A stretch of DNA of 64,000 bases from Fretibacter rubidus (GTDB taxonomy: Bacteria; Pseudomonadota; Alphaproteobacteria; Caulobacterales; Maricaulaceae): assembly GCF_041429785.1 (NCBI RefSeq), contig NZ_CP163423.1, forward strand, positions 1,302,001 through 1,366,000, in the 5' to 3' direction. Position 1 is the first letter of the stretch, and the number at the start of each line of letters is the position of its first letter. The translations under genes and the position numbers were made by a program. The notes below the pieces were generated by a model. It was not told the origin of the DNA and ran no database searches. It saw only the letters and a list, made by a program, of their open reading frames with translations. Of the stretch, positions 55,806 to 64,000 are shown in pieces.

Positions 55806-56387
55806 TTACGCACCAGCGAAATTCATCGGAACCGCTTCATCCATCAAAATACGTTCAACGCCTAATGTAAATTGTGCGCGGCGGTGAAGACGCATCTTTG
55901 CGGCAATGATGTTGCCAGGAAACTGACGTAGCGTGGCATTATGCTCGTCAACAGTGATGTTATAAAAGCGTCGCGCGGCTGTGATACGGTTTTCTACATC
56001 CATATGGGCATTGCGAAGTTCTGTGAAATGTTGTGATGCGCGGCTGTCGGGGTATTTTTCCGCGACTTGAAACAAATTAGTTAGTGATTGCCCCAGCTGT
56101 GTCTCGGCGTTCATATGGGTTTCTGTCTGCGGTATTGCGCGCAGGGCTTCGGCCCGCGCTTGTAAGACCGAATTTATAATCCCGACTTCATGGGCGCAGT
56201 AGCCTTTGACCATCTCGACGATGCCGGGAATCATGGAATGGCGATGCTTCATCAGAACATCAATATCAGCGAAAGCTGTTGTGCAGCGCTCGTCCAGCGC
56301 CATGAGGCGGTTGTAAGTAGACATACCATTAAAGGCGCTGTAGCCCGCCGCGCCGACGCCTGCTGCGATTAAAAGTTCGATCATCAT
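55806..56387 (-). CDS. LemA family protein
   Basis: About 193 residues: an N-terminal membrane segment (IELLIAAGVGAAGYSAF) and the LemA coiled domain (AFADIDVLMKHRHSMIPGIV; RASQHFTELRNAHMDVENRI; YNITVDEHNATLRQFPGNII). The ATG at 56387 has GGGAGAG upstream. LemA and M48 proteases recur as a pair in envelope stress loci; here they face PspA across a palindrome. Confidence 0.9.
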   Translation of the reverse strand: MMIELLIAAGVGAAGYSAFNGMSTYNRLMALDERCTTAFADIDVLMKHRHSMIPGIVEMVKGYCAHEVGIINSVLQARAEALRAIPQTETHMNAETQLGQSLTNLFQVAEKYPDSRASQHFTELRNAHMDVENRITAARRFYNITVDEHNATLRQFPGNIIAAKMRLHRRAQFTLGVERILMDEAVPMNFAGA

Positions 56388-56491
56388 GCTCTCCCAATTT
56401 CGTTCGACCATAAGCTGCATCCGCTAATTTGTGGCAAAGAAACATGTTCAACGTTGTCTTAACCAAGGGCTTACTCACGATTAACCATGCT

Positions 56492-56510
56492 CGCTAAGTC
56501 AATCTTAGCG
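56492..56510. promoter_or_regulatory. Perfect inverted repeat between LemA and PspA genes
   Basis: CGCTAAG-TCAAT-CTTAGCG, seven paired bases around a 5 nt loop, lies about 70 nt before the pspA start and about 105 nt from lemA start. It could be an operator for both divergent units. Confidence 0.45.
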
Positions 56511-56577
56511 GGTCATGTCTATAGAGGTTGCAAGGGATGTGCGGCGCAGTGTCGGACGACGATAAGGGATTTATATC

Positions 56578-57255
56578 ATGGCTGAATCAATTTTTGACCG
56601 TATTTCACGACTTGTATCTGGCAAAGTCGAAGACAGTGTGGACGCAATGGAGCGTGCGGGCGGTACAACCGTTATGCGCGAAGCTATCCGTGATGTAGAC
56701 CGCGCCATTGATGAGGTACAGGCCAAGCGTGACGAGGTCACTGTGCGTCGTTTGCAAGCGGTGCGTCAGCAAAAGATGTTTCAAGAACGCCTCGATCAAT
56801 TGACTGAGAAAGCGCGTTTTGCCCTAAGCCAAGACCGTGAAGATTTGGCGGAAGCCGCTCTGTCACGCCAAGTGGACTTTGAAGCCCAAATCACGCGGCT
56901 GACTAAAATGGAACGCGCTGCGGCTGAGGAAGAGCGCACATTAGAAGAGGGCATTGCCTCGCTAGAGCTTCGTTCGGCGACGATGAAAGAGGAACTGAAA
57001 GCCTTTGAAGCCGCTCGCGCCGATGTTGGCCTTGATGCCGTCACTGGCGAAAGCTCAACGCGCAAATCAGAGCAGCGTATTGAACGCGCAGAGGCTGCCT
57101 TCAAACGCGCCCAACTGGGTGCTGGCGGTACTGGCGTTATGGCCCCTGTTGATGTTGAAAATTTCAAACTGATGGGTGAACTTGATACGATGCAAAAGAA
57201 AGCAACTGTATCTGACCGCCTTGACGCGCTGCGTAAGGAACGCAAAGCTAGCTAG
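56578..57255 (+). CDS. pspA: PspA/IM30 family protein
   Basis: This 225-residue, almost entirely helical coiled-coil protein matches PspA/Vipp1: SIFDRISRLVSGKVEDSVDAMER at the start, AVRQQKMFQERLDQLTEKAR, ALSRQVDFEAQITRL and a C-terminal helix. Such proteins form rods or rings on the membrane during envelope stress. No pspF or pspBC gene is nearby, which is common in alphaproteobacteria. A good terminator follows. Confidence 0.9.
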   Translation: MAESIFDRISRLVSGKVEDSVDAMERAGGTTVMREAIRDVDRAIDEVQAKRDEVTVRRLQAVRQQKMFQERLDQLTEKARFALSQDREDLAEAALSRQVDFEAQITRLTKMERAAAEEERTLEEGIASLELRSATMKEELKAFEAARADVGLDAVTGESSTRKSEQRIERAEAAFKRAQLGAGGTGVMAPVDVENFKLMGELDTMQKKATVSDRLDALRKERKAS

Positions 57256-57278
57256 ACAGAGATACCGTTTGGGGTTTG

Positions 57279-57306
57279 AAGGCGAGGGCGAAAGCTCTCG
57301 CCTTTG
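57279..57306 (+). terminator. Rho-independent terminator of pspA
   Basis: AAGGCGAG pairs with CTCGCCTT around a loop with an inner GGC-GAAA-GCT mini-stem, followed by TTGCTGTTCT. Confidence 0.75.
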
Positions 57307-57311
57307 CTGTT

Positions 57312-57401
57312 CTATGAAAGGGCCGCCTCTAATTTTTTCACCGTAGCCGAGACAGTATCGGCTATAACAGTGGTTTCATCAGTTGCGTCTATTCTCCACC
57401 A
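57312..57401 (-). pseudogene. Short in-frame coding relic after parE
   Basis: Directly after the parE stop codon the same frame stays open for 29 codons, read WWRIDATDETTVIADTVSAT then VKKLEAALS, ending in TAG. The composition looks coding, and WRIDAT...V resembles the C-terminal end of P-loop kinases. There is no start codon in frame, so it may be the 3' remnant of a lost gene or a readthrough extension. Confidence 0.4.
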
Positions 57402-59408
57402 TCAAACATCGATATCGGCGACAAATTGCGCGTGATCTTGGATGAACTGATAACGCAAATCCGCACGCTTCCCCATCAGTGTCTCGACCATAGCCTCCGT
57501 TGACGGTAAATTATCATCATCAATCGTGATGCGGATCATTTTACGGGTTTTGGGATTCATTGTGGTGTCTTTAAGTTGGCTAGCCATCATTTCGCCCAGG
57601 CCCTTAAAACGGCCAATGTCAACTTTACCGCGGCCGTTAAAGGCAGTCTCAAGCAGTTGATCTTTATGCTCATCATCAATGGCGTAAGCGATCTTGCTGC
57701 CTTGGGTGAGCTTATACAGTGGCGGCATCGCCATATAAAGACGGCCTTGGTCAATAAGGCCTGGCGTGTAGCGGTAGAAAAAGGTGATGAGAAGGGCCGC
57801 AATATGCGCGCCGTCAACATCGGCATCGGTCATGATAACAACGCGTTCATAACGCAAATCATCAATTTCAAACTTCTTACCAAGACCTACACCTAGCGCT
57901 GTACAAAGGTCTGATATTTCTGCGTTGCGCTGAATTTTATCCATTGTCGCGCTTTCGACATTTAGGATTTTACCTTTCAGCGGCAAGATAGCCTGCGTCT
58001 CGCGGTTGCGTGCTTGCTTGGCAGAACCGCCCGCACTGTCGCCCTCGACGATAAATAATTCTGTGCCTTCGGACCCTTTACGCGAACAATCGGCGAGCTT
58101 GCCAGGCAGGCGCAGTTTCTTGGTCGCTGTTTTGCGCTTAACATCGCGTGCTTTGCGGCGTTTCACCCGCTCATCTGCGCGTTCTATCGCCCATTCAAGC
58201 AGCTTTGTTGCGTCTTTGGGGGAACTGGCAAGCCAGTGATCAAACGGGTCGCGGACAGCGCTCTCGACCAGCTTTGTTGCCTCTGATGACGACAGCCTGT
58301 CTTTGGTTTGGCCGACAAAGTCCGGATCCGAGATAAAGACGGACACGAGCGCGCCTGCCCCAAACATAACGTCATCGGGTGTAACGTGGCTGAACTTTTT
58401 GCCCATACCCACAATATCCGCATAGGCACGAAGGCCTTTGGTCACGGCTGCGCGTAGGCCTGCTTCATGTGTGCCGCCGCCTGGGGTAGGCACAGTATTA
58501 CAATAGCTGCGTACGAAGTCGTCGGCCTCGCCAAAGCCAGCCGGCGTCCACCCGAGCGCCCATTCAACACGGCCATGGCCGCTTTCTTTCTTTGAGCGTC
58601 CGGCAAATACATCTGTTGTAACAGTCGGCTTTGATCCCAGGGTCTCTTTTAGGAAATCACCGAGGCCGCCAGGGAAGTGAAAGACAGCTTCGTCAGGGAC
58701 AGCGTCAAGCTCTTGGACAAGCTCTGGCGCGCATTTCCAACGGATTTCGACACCGGGTTGAAGATAAGCTTTCGCGCGCGCCATACGAAATAGGCGTGCG
58801 GCCTTGAACGCCGCTTTGGGGCCAAAGATTTCAGGGTCAGGGTGAAAGCGTACTTTGGTGCCACGGCGATTGTTTACAGCGCCTAGCTTTTGGATTTTTC
58901 CAAGCGGTTTGCCGCGTGAAAAAGACATAGAATACAATTGTTTATTGCGCGCCACTTCAACGATTAAATCATCTGACAACGCATTGACGACGGATACGCC
59001 AACGCCGTGCAAACCACCCGATGTCTCGTAAGCCTTGTTGGAAAACTTACCGCCCGAGTGTAACTCTGTTAGAATGACTTCAAGCGCTGACTTTTCAGGG
59101 TATTTCGGATGGGGATCAATCGGAATGCCGCGTCCATTATCTGTGACCGATAGGTAGCCGTCGGCGTCAAGTTCAACCTCGATACGGCTGGCGTGACCCG
59201 CCACGGCTTCGTCCATTGAGTTGTCGATCACTTCGGCAAAAAGGTGGTGCAGCGCACGCGCATCTGTCCCGCCAATATACATGCCAGGGCGCAAACGAAC
59301 GGGCTCTAACCCTTCTAGGACTTGAATGTCTTTGGCAGAATAAGCAGCGGATGCGGCGGCCTTTTTCCCGTCGGCGTCAAACAAATCTTTTTTCGCAGCA
59401 GATGCCAT
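57402..59408 (-). CDS. parE: DNA topoisomerase IV subunit B
   Basis: This 668-residue GHKL ATPase works with ParC to unlink chromosomes. Features: RPGMYIGGTDARALHHLFAE, EVIDNSMDEA, the ATP-lid VTDNGRGIPIDPH and GLHGVGVSVVNALSD, the TOPRIM segment ELFIVEGDSAGGSAKQARNR and VIMTDADVDGAHIAALL. Length fits ParE better than GyrB (no 170-residue insert). The ATG at 59408 has GGAGAG upstream. Confidence 0.94.
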   Translation of the reverse strand: MASAAKKDLFDADGKKAAASAAYSAKDIQVLEGLEPVRLRPGMYIGGTDARALHHLFAEVIDNSMDEAVAGHASRIEVELDADGYLSVTDNGRGIPIDPHPKYPEKSALEVILTELHSGGKFSNKAYETSGGLHGVGVSVVNALSDDLIVEVARNKQLYSMSFSRGKPLGKIQKLGAVNNRRGTKVRFHPDPEIFGPKAAFKAARLFRMARAKAYLQPGVEIRWKCAPELVQELDAVPDEAVFHFPGGLGDFLKETLGSKPTVTTDVFAGRSKKESGHGRVEWALGWTPAGFGEADDFVRSYCNTVPTPGGGTHEAGLRAAVTKGLRAYADIVGMGKKFSHVTPDDVMFGAGALVSVFISDPDFVGQTKDRLSSSEATKLVESAVRDPFDHWLASSPKDATKLLEWAIERADERVKRRKARDVKRKTATKKLRLPGKLADCSRKGSEGTELFIVEGDSAGGSAKQARNRETQAILPLKGKILNVESATMDKIQRNAEISDLCTALGVGLGKKFEIDDLRYERVVIMTDADVDGAHIAALLITFFYRYTPGLIDQGRLYMAMPPLYKLTQGSKIAYAIDDEHKDQLLETAFNGRGKVDIGRFKGLGEMMASQLKDTTMNPKTRKMIRITIDDDNLPSTEAMVETLMGKRADLRYQFIQDHAQFVADIDV

Positions 59409-59546
59409 GTGCGGCTCTCCAATAGGCAATTTGACGGGCAGGGCGACCCCGCGCGTTTTAATGAATCAGTCTATAACTATGGAGTGATTTGCCCGCCGTG
59501 CAAGGGTTTGACCCTCTATAGCGCGGATAAATCAGCGCGTTACCGC

Positions 59547-62500
59547 CTAGAACAATAGACGCAAAACGATACGGCCCGTGTGTCTTACAAAACCGTCGCG
59601 GATGTCGCTATCGATATCAAACGAGAAGGAGCTATATTGGCTGCCCGCTGCAAAAGAGAAACCAAGGAGGAAGCCGCTACCCGGAAACTCTTCAGATTCA
59701 ATCGCAAAGGGCGTGTTCATGCCGGCAAAGCGGCCCGACGTGAACGTACCGTCACCGATAAATTCATTTCTGTAACCGACGCGCACAGAGGGACGTATCC
59801 ACGTGCGGCGGCCCATATATTTCGCGCCGACATTAAGCATGGCCGTGGCCGAGCCGCTTTCCGACGTGCGGCTATCAATATCAAGCGCAACACCGAGGTC
59901 ACCTGTTTCTGTATAAGCCTTTTCATTGAGAGAGATATAATCAAGCGATACAGTTGGGCGCATCCAGATTTTCTCTGTTAGCGCCATATCGTAACCTGCG
60001 CGCAGCGTACCGTTATAGTGGATGCCCGACCAGTCGCCTTCGGATGCGCCGATGAAATCACCAACGAGGACATTCCGCTCGCTCTCAAAGTCGTTAAAGC
60101 CGACGCCTGCTAAAGCTTCGATACCCAATTTACCTGATTGATAGGCGGCATAGGTGCCAAGCTGTATGGTCAAGACGTCCAGCGGATCATCTTGGTCTGC
60201 AACACTTTCAATCTCTGTTGATGCAAAGCCAGCATTAATACCGACCGCATGGAATGGGCCCCACGCTGTATCAAGGCCTGCGGTAAAGCCAAAGCCGTTA
60301 CCGCGGTATTGCTCGGATAGGCCAGCCAAATCACGATCGGCGAAATAGGCAAATTCTTGTATCCATGCGCCGCCTGGCCGGTCCTGGGAGCGACGGACAT
60401 TGTCCAAATGTGCGGCCACAGCCCCAGTTGCGCCGTCCACATTGGCAATAACAAATTGTCTGGCGGCTGCGGAAAATTCGGGCAGGAGTTGATTAAAGGC
60501 TTGGTTAAACTCATCACCATCAGAAATGTTCACAAAAGCATCGCCCAGCGCTGCGTTAGCCCCTAGGGCCGCAAATGCTGATGTAAACGCAGCGGTTTGA
60601 ACACCATCAAGGCCCAGCTCATTTGTGTCACGCAAATCAAGTGTAATCAGAAGCGCATTGGGGTCGTTGGGGTCGATGGAATAAGTCGTGTTATACAAAA
60701 ACGGCGAAGCAACGCCAGACAAGCTACCGATGTCACCTTCGATGACGAGAGAGTTCGCATCGGCCACGCGAAAGACTGTGTTATCCGTGCCGATAATATT
60801 GGTCAGGAGCGGTGCAATAGAGGCCCCATCTGCGAAAGTCACGGTGCCGCTCGCGTTAAGCGTGCCAGCGTTACCTGTTGCGCCGTCAAGTGTCGGGCGA
60901 TAAGCGGATGTTCCGTCAAAGGTGGCGTCGGCTACATCTAAACTATCTGAGTTGGTATTGGTTAGGATGGATCCGTCCGTTACTGACAGTGTCAGCTCGC
61001 TACCATTACTCGTGATACCGCCAGTATAGAATGAATTGCCGGACAAGGTTAGACTATCGTTACCGCCGCCAAACGAAATGTCGCCTGCAACACCGCCTGC
61101 GCTGACGTTTATGACATCATCCCCACTACCGAGACGAATGTCGCCAATAATGTTAGGATTTAGCGGGTCAATACCGTCATCAGGATCAGAGTCGATCGCG
61201 GCAATCTGTGTGATTGTAACGCCAGAGGTATTGGCGGCGAGGTCAAGCGCTACATTTGTAAAACTTGTATCTGCGGTGCCAGCCGAGTCCGAGTTTAGCG
61301 CTGTGGCGATAATCTGCCCAGAGTTTGTGATAGTGTTTAGCGTGCCAGACGCGTCCCGTATGGCAAAGGTTACAGCATCGCGGGCGGTGGCTGTGGCGGC
61401 GATAATATTTGTGTTGATGAGCGTCTCAAGTGATGCACCTTCCTCAATATCAATCGCAACGACCTGCACCAACCGTGCTGCAATGGGGTTAGCTGTATCA
61501 GCATAAATTTCATCTGTTGCTTCAAGGACCTGGGCGCGAATGATACCGCTATTGTTAATCTCGTCGGCAACGGCGCCGTTACCAAGGATGATAATGCGCG
61601 ATGTTCCGTCAAAGCCGTCAACATCAGCCGTGCCGTCATCGCCAGAACGATAGCTGGTCGCGCTCATCGTGCCAGAGTTGCGAATGCCGCCTTCTAATAC
61701 AGCGTCGCGAATTTCAAGAACCGCTGTCCCGACATCATCATAAATGCCAGACGAGATAATATCGCCTTCATTGACAAAGGCATAAAGGCGGTCAGCGTCG
61801 TAGCCCTCTGCATCAGGGTCGGTAATGGCTGACACGCGTCCAATGGCGATTGGCGTGCCTTGCCCGTCAATAAGGATTGCTGCCGCGCCGCCGAATTGGC
61901 CTATGTTCGACCGACCTGTAATCGTCGTTGTCTCTGTTCCGTCATCAGCTGTGGTGGTTTCTTCTGTTTGTAGAAGGCCGATGCCGCCTGTGATATTGCT
62001 GCTGAAGGAGAGGGCGTTACCCGCTTGGCGGCGATCCTCATCACCGAGCAATTCACGACCGCGCAAATTTGGGCGATTGGTAAATCGGTAGCCTGTGTTT
62101 TGGATGTTGGCATTGTTTGTAAAGCTTCCGTCTATATCGCCAGAGATATTGACGGCTTGAACACCTTCACCGCGCGCAGAGATGTTTGCGGCATTTGCAA
62201 GGTTGCCGATGATTTGGCCTTCAATGCCCACACCAACGGAGTTGGCGCCGACAATCTCGATAGAGCCGTCCAGTATCATGTCACCTGTTAAACCTGCGGT
62301 GTCCATCAATCGAATACCAAAGGAATTTTCACCCTCTACGCCAAGGCCTGCCGTGCTTGTCATCTCAATGTTGCCGACAAACGGGCTCGCGCCAGAAATA
62401 AGGATACCTGTGCGGCCCGAACCATTGGCAAAGGGACCGTCAATCACATTGTCATCATCTGTATCGGTAAACTCAGTAGTGTCACTATTGGATACAATAC

Positions 62501-62849
62501 CGTTGAGCACGAATGAGCCCGTGTTACCGCCAACGATTTCAACGGCCGTGGAGTTATCAACGTCTTCAATGAGAATGCCGCCGTCAATTGTTAGGACATT
62601 ATCAGAATCAAGCACTGCCGCAGGGTCTGTGCCCGTAACAGTAATGGAACCATCAGACGTGACTGTTACGTCAGAGGGATCGCCGTCTGTTCCAGCGGTT
62701 GATGTGCGAATAGTCGTTGTTCGTCCGTCTGTCACCGTAACTTGTGCCGCTGTAAACACACTCGAACCAACAGCAAAACCCAAAACAGCCGTTGTCAGGC
62801 AAAGTCTGTGAGCGAGCGAATAACGAGGCAAAGATTTTGAAGCTGACAT
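59547..62849 (-). CDS. Autotransporter domain protein (type V secretion)
   Basis: The 1100-residue protein has a signal peptide (TTAVLGFAVGSSVFTAAQ), a long repetitive passenger of beta-helix type rich in Asn, Thr, Asp and Gly (e.g. TSAGLGVEGENSFGIRLMD, DIRLGSGDDVINVSAGG), and a C-terminal barrel of about 280 residues that ends with HTGRIVLRLLF, the typical outer-membrane C-terminal phenylalanine. The cell-surface function is unknown; no catalytic motif was seen in the passenger. Confidence 0.9.
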   Translation of the reverse strand: MSASKSLPRYSLAHRLCLTTAVLGFAVGSSVFTAAQVTVTDGRTTTIRTSTAGTDGDPSDVTVTSDGSITVTGTDPAAVLDSDNVLTIDGGILIEDVDNSTAVEIVGGNTGSFVLNGIVSNSDTTEFTDTDDDNVIDGPFANGSGRTGILISGASPFVGNIEMTSTAGLGVEGENSFGIRLMDTAGLTGDMILDGSIEIVGANSVGVGIEGQIIGNLANAANISARGEGVQAVNISGDIDGSFTNNANIQNTGYRFTNRPNLRGRELLGDEDRRQAGNALSFSSNITGGIGLLQTEETTTADDGTETTTITGRSNIGQFGGAAAILIDGQGTPIAIGRVSAITDPDAEGYDADRLYAFVNEGDIISSGIYDDVGTAVLEIRDAVLEGGIRNSGTMSATSYRSGDDGTADVDGFDGTSRIIILGNGAVADEINNSGIIRAQVLEATDEIYADTANPIAARLVQVVAIDIEEGASLETLINTNIIAATATARDAVTFAIRDASGTLNTITNSGQIIATALNSDSAGTADTSFTNVALDLAANTSGVTITQIAAIDSDPDDGIDPLNPNIIGDIRLGSGDDVINVSAGGVAGDISFGGGNDSLTLSGNSFYTGGITSNGSELTLSVTDGSILTNTNSDSLDVADATFDGTSAYRPTLDGATGNAGTLNASGTVTFADGASIAPLLTNIIGTDNTVFRVADANSLVIEGDIGSLSGVASPFLYNTTYSIDPNDPNALLITLDLRDTNELGLDGVQTAAFTSAFAALGANAALGDAFVNISDGDEFNQAFNQLLPEFSAAARQFVIANVDGATGAVAAHLDNVRRSQDRPGGAWIQEFAYFADRDLAGLSEQYRGNGFGFTAGLDTAWGPFHAVGINAGFASTEIESVADQDDPLDVLTIQLGTYAAYQSGKLGIEALAGVGFNDFESERNVLVGDFIGASEGDWSGIHYNGTLRAGYDMALTEKIWMRPTVSLDYISLNEKAYTETGDLGVALDIDSRTSESGSATAMLNVGAKYMGRRTWIRPSVRVGYRNEFIGDGTFTSGRFAGMNTPFAIESEEFPGSGFLLGFSFAAGSQYSSFSFDIDSDIRDGFVRHTGRIVLRLLF

Positions 62850-63012
62850 ATGCGGTCCGTTTGTATCATTTATGCAGTGCCGTGCAGTAAGGACGCACGA
62901 CTCGAATTGTCTTAACCAAGATTGTCCGCCGCGCCAATGAAAGATTGGTTACTTTACGCACATATAACAGAAAATAGCGGGAGTTTTGACCGCTTTGCTG
63001 TGATGCTGGTGT

Positions 63013-63624
63013 TTAGGACGCTTGGCGCACGGCGTGGGCCAAGATGTTGACCATAGTAGCGTGCACGGGGGTGTTACCTATATTTTCGATGCTATGGTCC
63101 CTGTCTGCATGATAACGCAGCGTTTCACCAGCTTTAGCGGTCCAGCTTTGGTCATCAACTTGAACCCGGACTTCACCCGTTAAAACGCTAAGATTTTCCA
63201 CAGATCCCGCAGGGTGAGGGGAGCTTTCGAGTTTTCCACCAGGCTCTGCGCGAAAATCATACCACTGCACCCATTGAACACTGTCAGACCAGCCGATTAT
63301 CCGAAGCTCGCAAAGGTCATCTTCGCTCCGCAGCAGCGGCGTGTCTTGGCGGCGGATACGTTCAATCAACGCTTCACCGTCGCTATTGGCCAAAAAGGCC
63401 TCAACACTTGTTCCCAAAGCCTGGGAAAGCCGGGACAGCGTTGCCAGTGAAGGATTTGTTTCATTTTTCTCTATCTGCGAAATCATGGATTTTGCAACGC
63501 CTGACACTTCAGACAGATCACCCAGTGACATTTTATCGGCCATACGTAAACGGTGAATAGTTTTACCCAATTTTTCTGATAGGGCTTCTGTTTGGGGGCA
63601 GGCTTCGCGTTTTTGACGGGCCAT
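63013..63624 (-). CDS. XRE regulator with C-terminal cupin domain
   Basis: The 203-residue protein has an XRE helix-turn-helix (KMSLGDLSEVSGVAKSMISQ then NPSLATLSRLSQAL) and a cupin sensor (EPGGKLESSPHPAGSVENLS; AGETLRYHADRDHSIENIG). Members sense small molecules and act on the adjacent divergent genes, here a CysG-type gene. A perfect 16 bp palindrome sits in the 170 nt between them. Confidence 0.92.
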   Translation of the reverse strand: MARQKREACPQTEALSEKLGKTIHRLRMADKMSLGDLSEVSGVAKSMISQIEKNETNPSLATLSRLSQALGTSVEAFLANSDGEALIERIRRQDTPLLRSEDDLCELRIIGWSDSVQWVQWYDFRAEPGGKLESSPHPAGSVENLSVLTGEVRVQVDDQSWTAKAGETLRYHADRDHSIENIGNTPVHATMVNILAHAVRQAS

Positions 63625-63721
63625 GAAATGCTCCTAAAAGGCGGCCTGAAAGGTTTGAGAGGCTGCGTGTCACAATTATTTTATGCGTTTTTTCAATAAC
63701 AGACTAGAATATCGGTCAATC

Positions 63722-63737
63722 GTTCTATATATAGAAC
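63722..63737. promoter_or_regulatory. Perfect palindrome, likely operator of the XRE-cupin regulator
   Basis: GTTCTATATATAGAAC is a perfect 16 bp palindrome between the XRE-cupin gene and cysG. The 16-mer ATATATAGAACGATTG on the minus strand (63732-63717) is identical to 42754-42769 in front of fpr. Confidence 0.65.
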
Positions 63738-63794
63738 ACACGAAATTAGCAAGCCTTTCATTCCACAGGTCGGCCAACCGCTTTTGGAGCACTC

Positions 63795-64000
63795 ATGCGA
63801 TATCTCCCAGTCCACGTCGATACACAGGGAAAGTCCATCCTGATTGTGGGGGGCGGCCCTGCCGCAGAAGCCAAGTTGCGGACGCTGACAAAAACTGACG
63901 CTGTCATACGTTTAATATCGCCAGAAGTAGGGGACGAAGTTGCGCGTTGGGTTGAAGACGGCCTTATGACTTGGGAGCAACGGTCATTTAAAGAGGCTGA
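63795..64000 (+). CDS. cysG: Siroheme synthase N-terminal part (precorrin-2 dehydrogenase/ferrochelatase domain), cut by window edge
   Basis: The open frame from ATG 63795 reads MRYLPVHVDTQGKSILIVGG, then GPAAEAKLRTLTKTDAVIRL and continues to the window end. This is the CysG/Met8-like N-terminus with an NAD-binding GGGPAAEAK motif, which turns precorrin-2 into sirohydrochlorin and inserts iron for siroheme, cofactor of sulfite and nitrite reductase. TGGAGC precedes the ATG. Whether a uroporphyrinogen methyltransferase domain follows is not visible. Confidence 0.9.
   Translation, partial: MRYLPVHVDTQGKSILIVGGGPAAEAKLRTLTKTDAVIRLISPEVGDEVARWVEDGLMTWEQRSFKEA

Overview
This 64 kb window is chromosomal DNA of an alphaproteobacterium, most likely a marine member of the Maricaulales/Hyphomonadaceae. 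Pointers are 5-aminolevulinate synthase (Shemin-type haem synthesis), a zinc-independent type HemB, Bpt-type leucyl/arginyl transferase, a PrtD-type ABC exporter, two sterol-desaturase-like enzymes and about 50% GC with GCG/GCC-rich codon use. There is no phage, IS element, integrase, rRNA or CRISPR array. Coding density is very high: no stretch longer than 300 bases lacks a gene, and 12 of 14 convergent gene pairs are separated by 19 nt or less, or overlap.

Layout. 1-7 kb: a SixA-like phosphatase cut by the window edge, coupled to a DUF3089 hydrolase-like protein; DUF502 membrane protein; Bpt; a SLC13/TrkA-C permease; a beta-hydroxyacid dehydrogenase; an AraC regulator. 7-16 kb: divergent hemB/hemA, an M16 lipoprotein protease, an XRE regulator facing a small membrane protein, a one-domain asparaginase divergent from panD, and a TolB-like propeller protein. 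16-20 kb: a tRNA with CAU anticodon, then a co-directional cluster of a fatty-acid hydroxylase, a photolyase/cryptochrome split into two overlapping ORFs in reversed domain order, a renalase-like FAD oxidoreductase and free-methionine sulfoxide reductase. 20-26 kb: LOG protein, an envelope protein with a decayed LysM-like tail, and an RND pump.

26-43 kb is the propionyl-CoA region: pccB and pccA, separated by an AT-richer four-gene insert (DUF4160, DUF2442, a membrane protein, a lipoprotein) that carries a diverged copy of the last 16 codons of pccB; further on, methylmalonyl-CoA mutase (mutA-mutB). Between them lie a second sterol-desaturase-like enzyme, folE, an alanine-repeat protein encoded by a GCT-type microsatellite, and secreted hydrolases. 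43-50 kb: fpr, lptD, and a type I secretion ABC/HlyD pair facing a FecR-TPR pair. 51-64 kb: an Lrp regulator divergent from alanine dehydrogenase, a DUF3445 protein, a class II aldolase-like protein, LemA/M48 protease opposite PspA, parE with a small in-frame relic behind it, an autotransporter, and an XRE-cupin regulator divergent from the cysG N-terminus.

The propionate genes (pccB, pccA, mutA, mutB) would carry propionyl-CoA to succinyl-CoA, which hemA can use with glycine. LptD, LemA/M48, PspA, RND, type I secretion, FecR and the autotransporter form an envelope/secretion set. A palindromic motif shared by the fpr promoter and the XRE-cupin/cysG intergenic region suggests a small sulfur-assimilation regulon. 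The most unusual loci are the split photolyase cluster, the pccB-pccA insert with its pccB tail relic, and the alanine-repeat protein.
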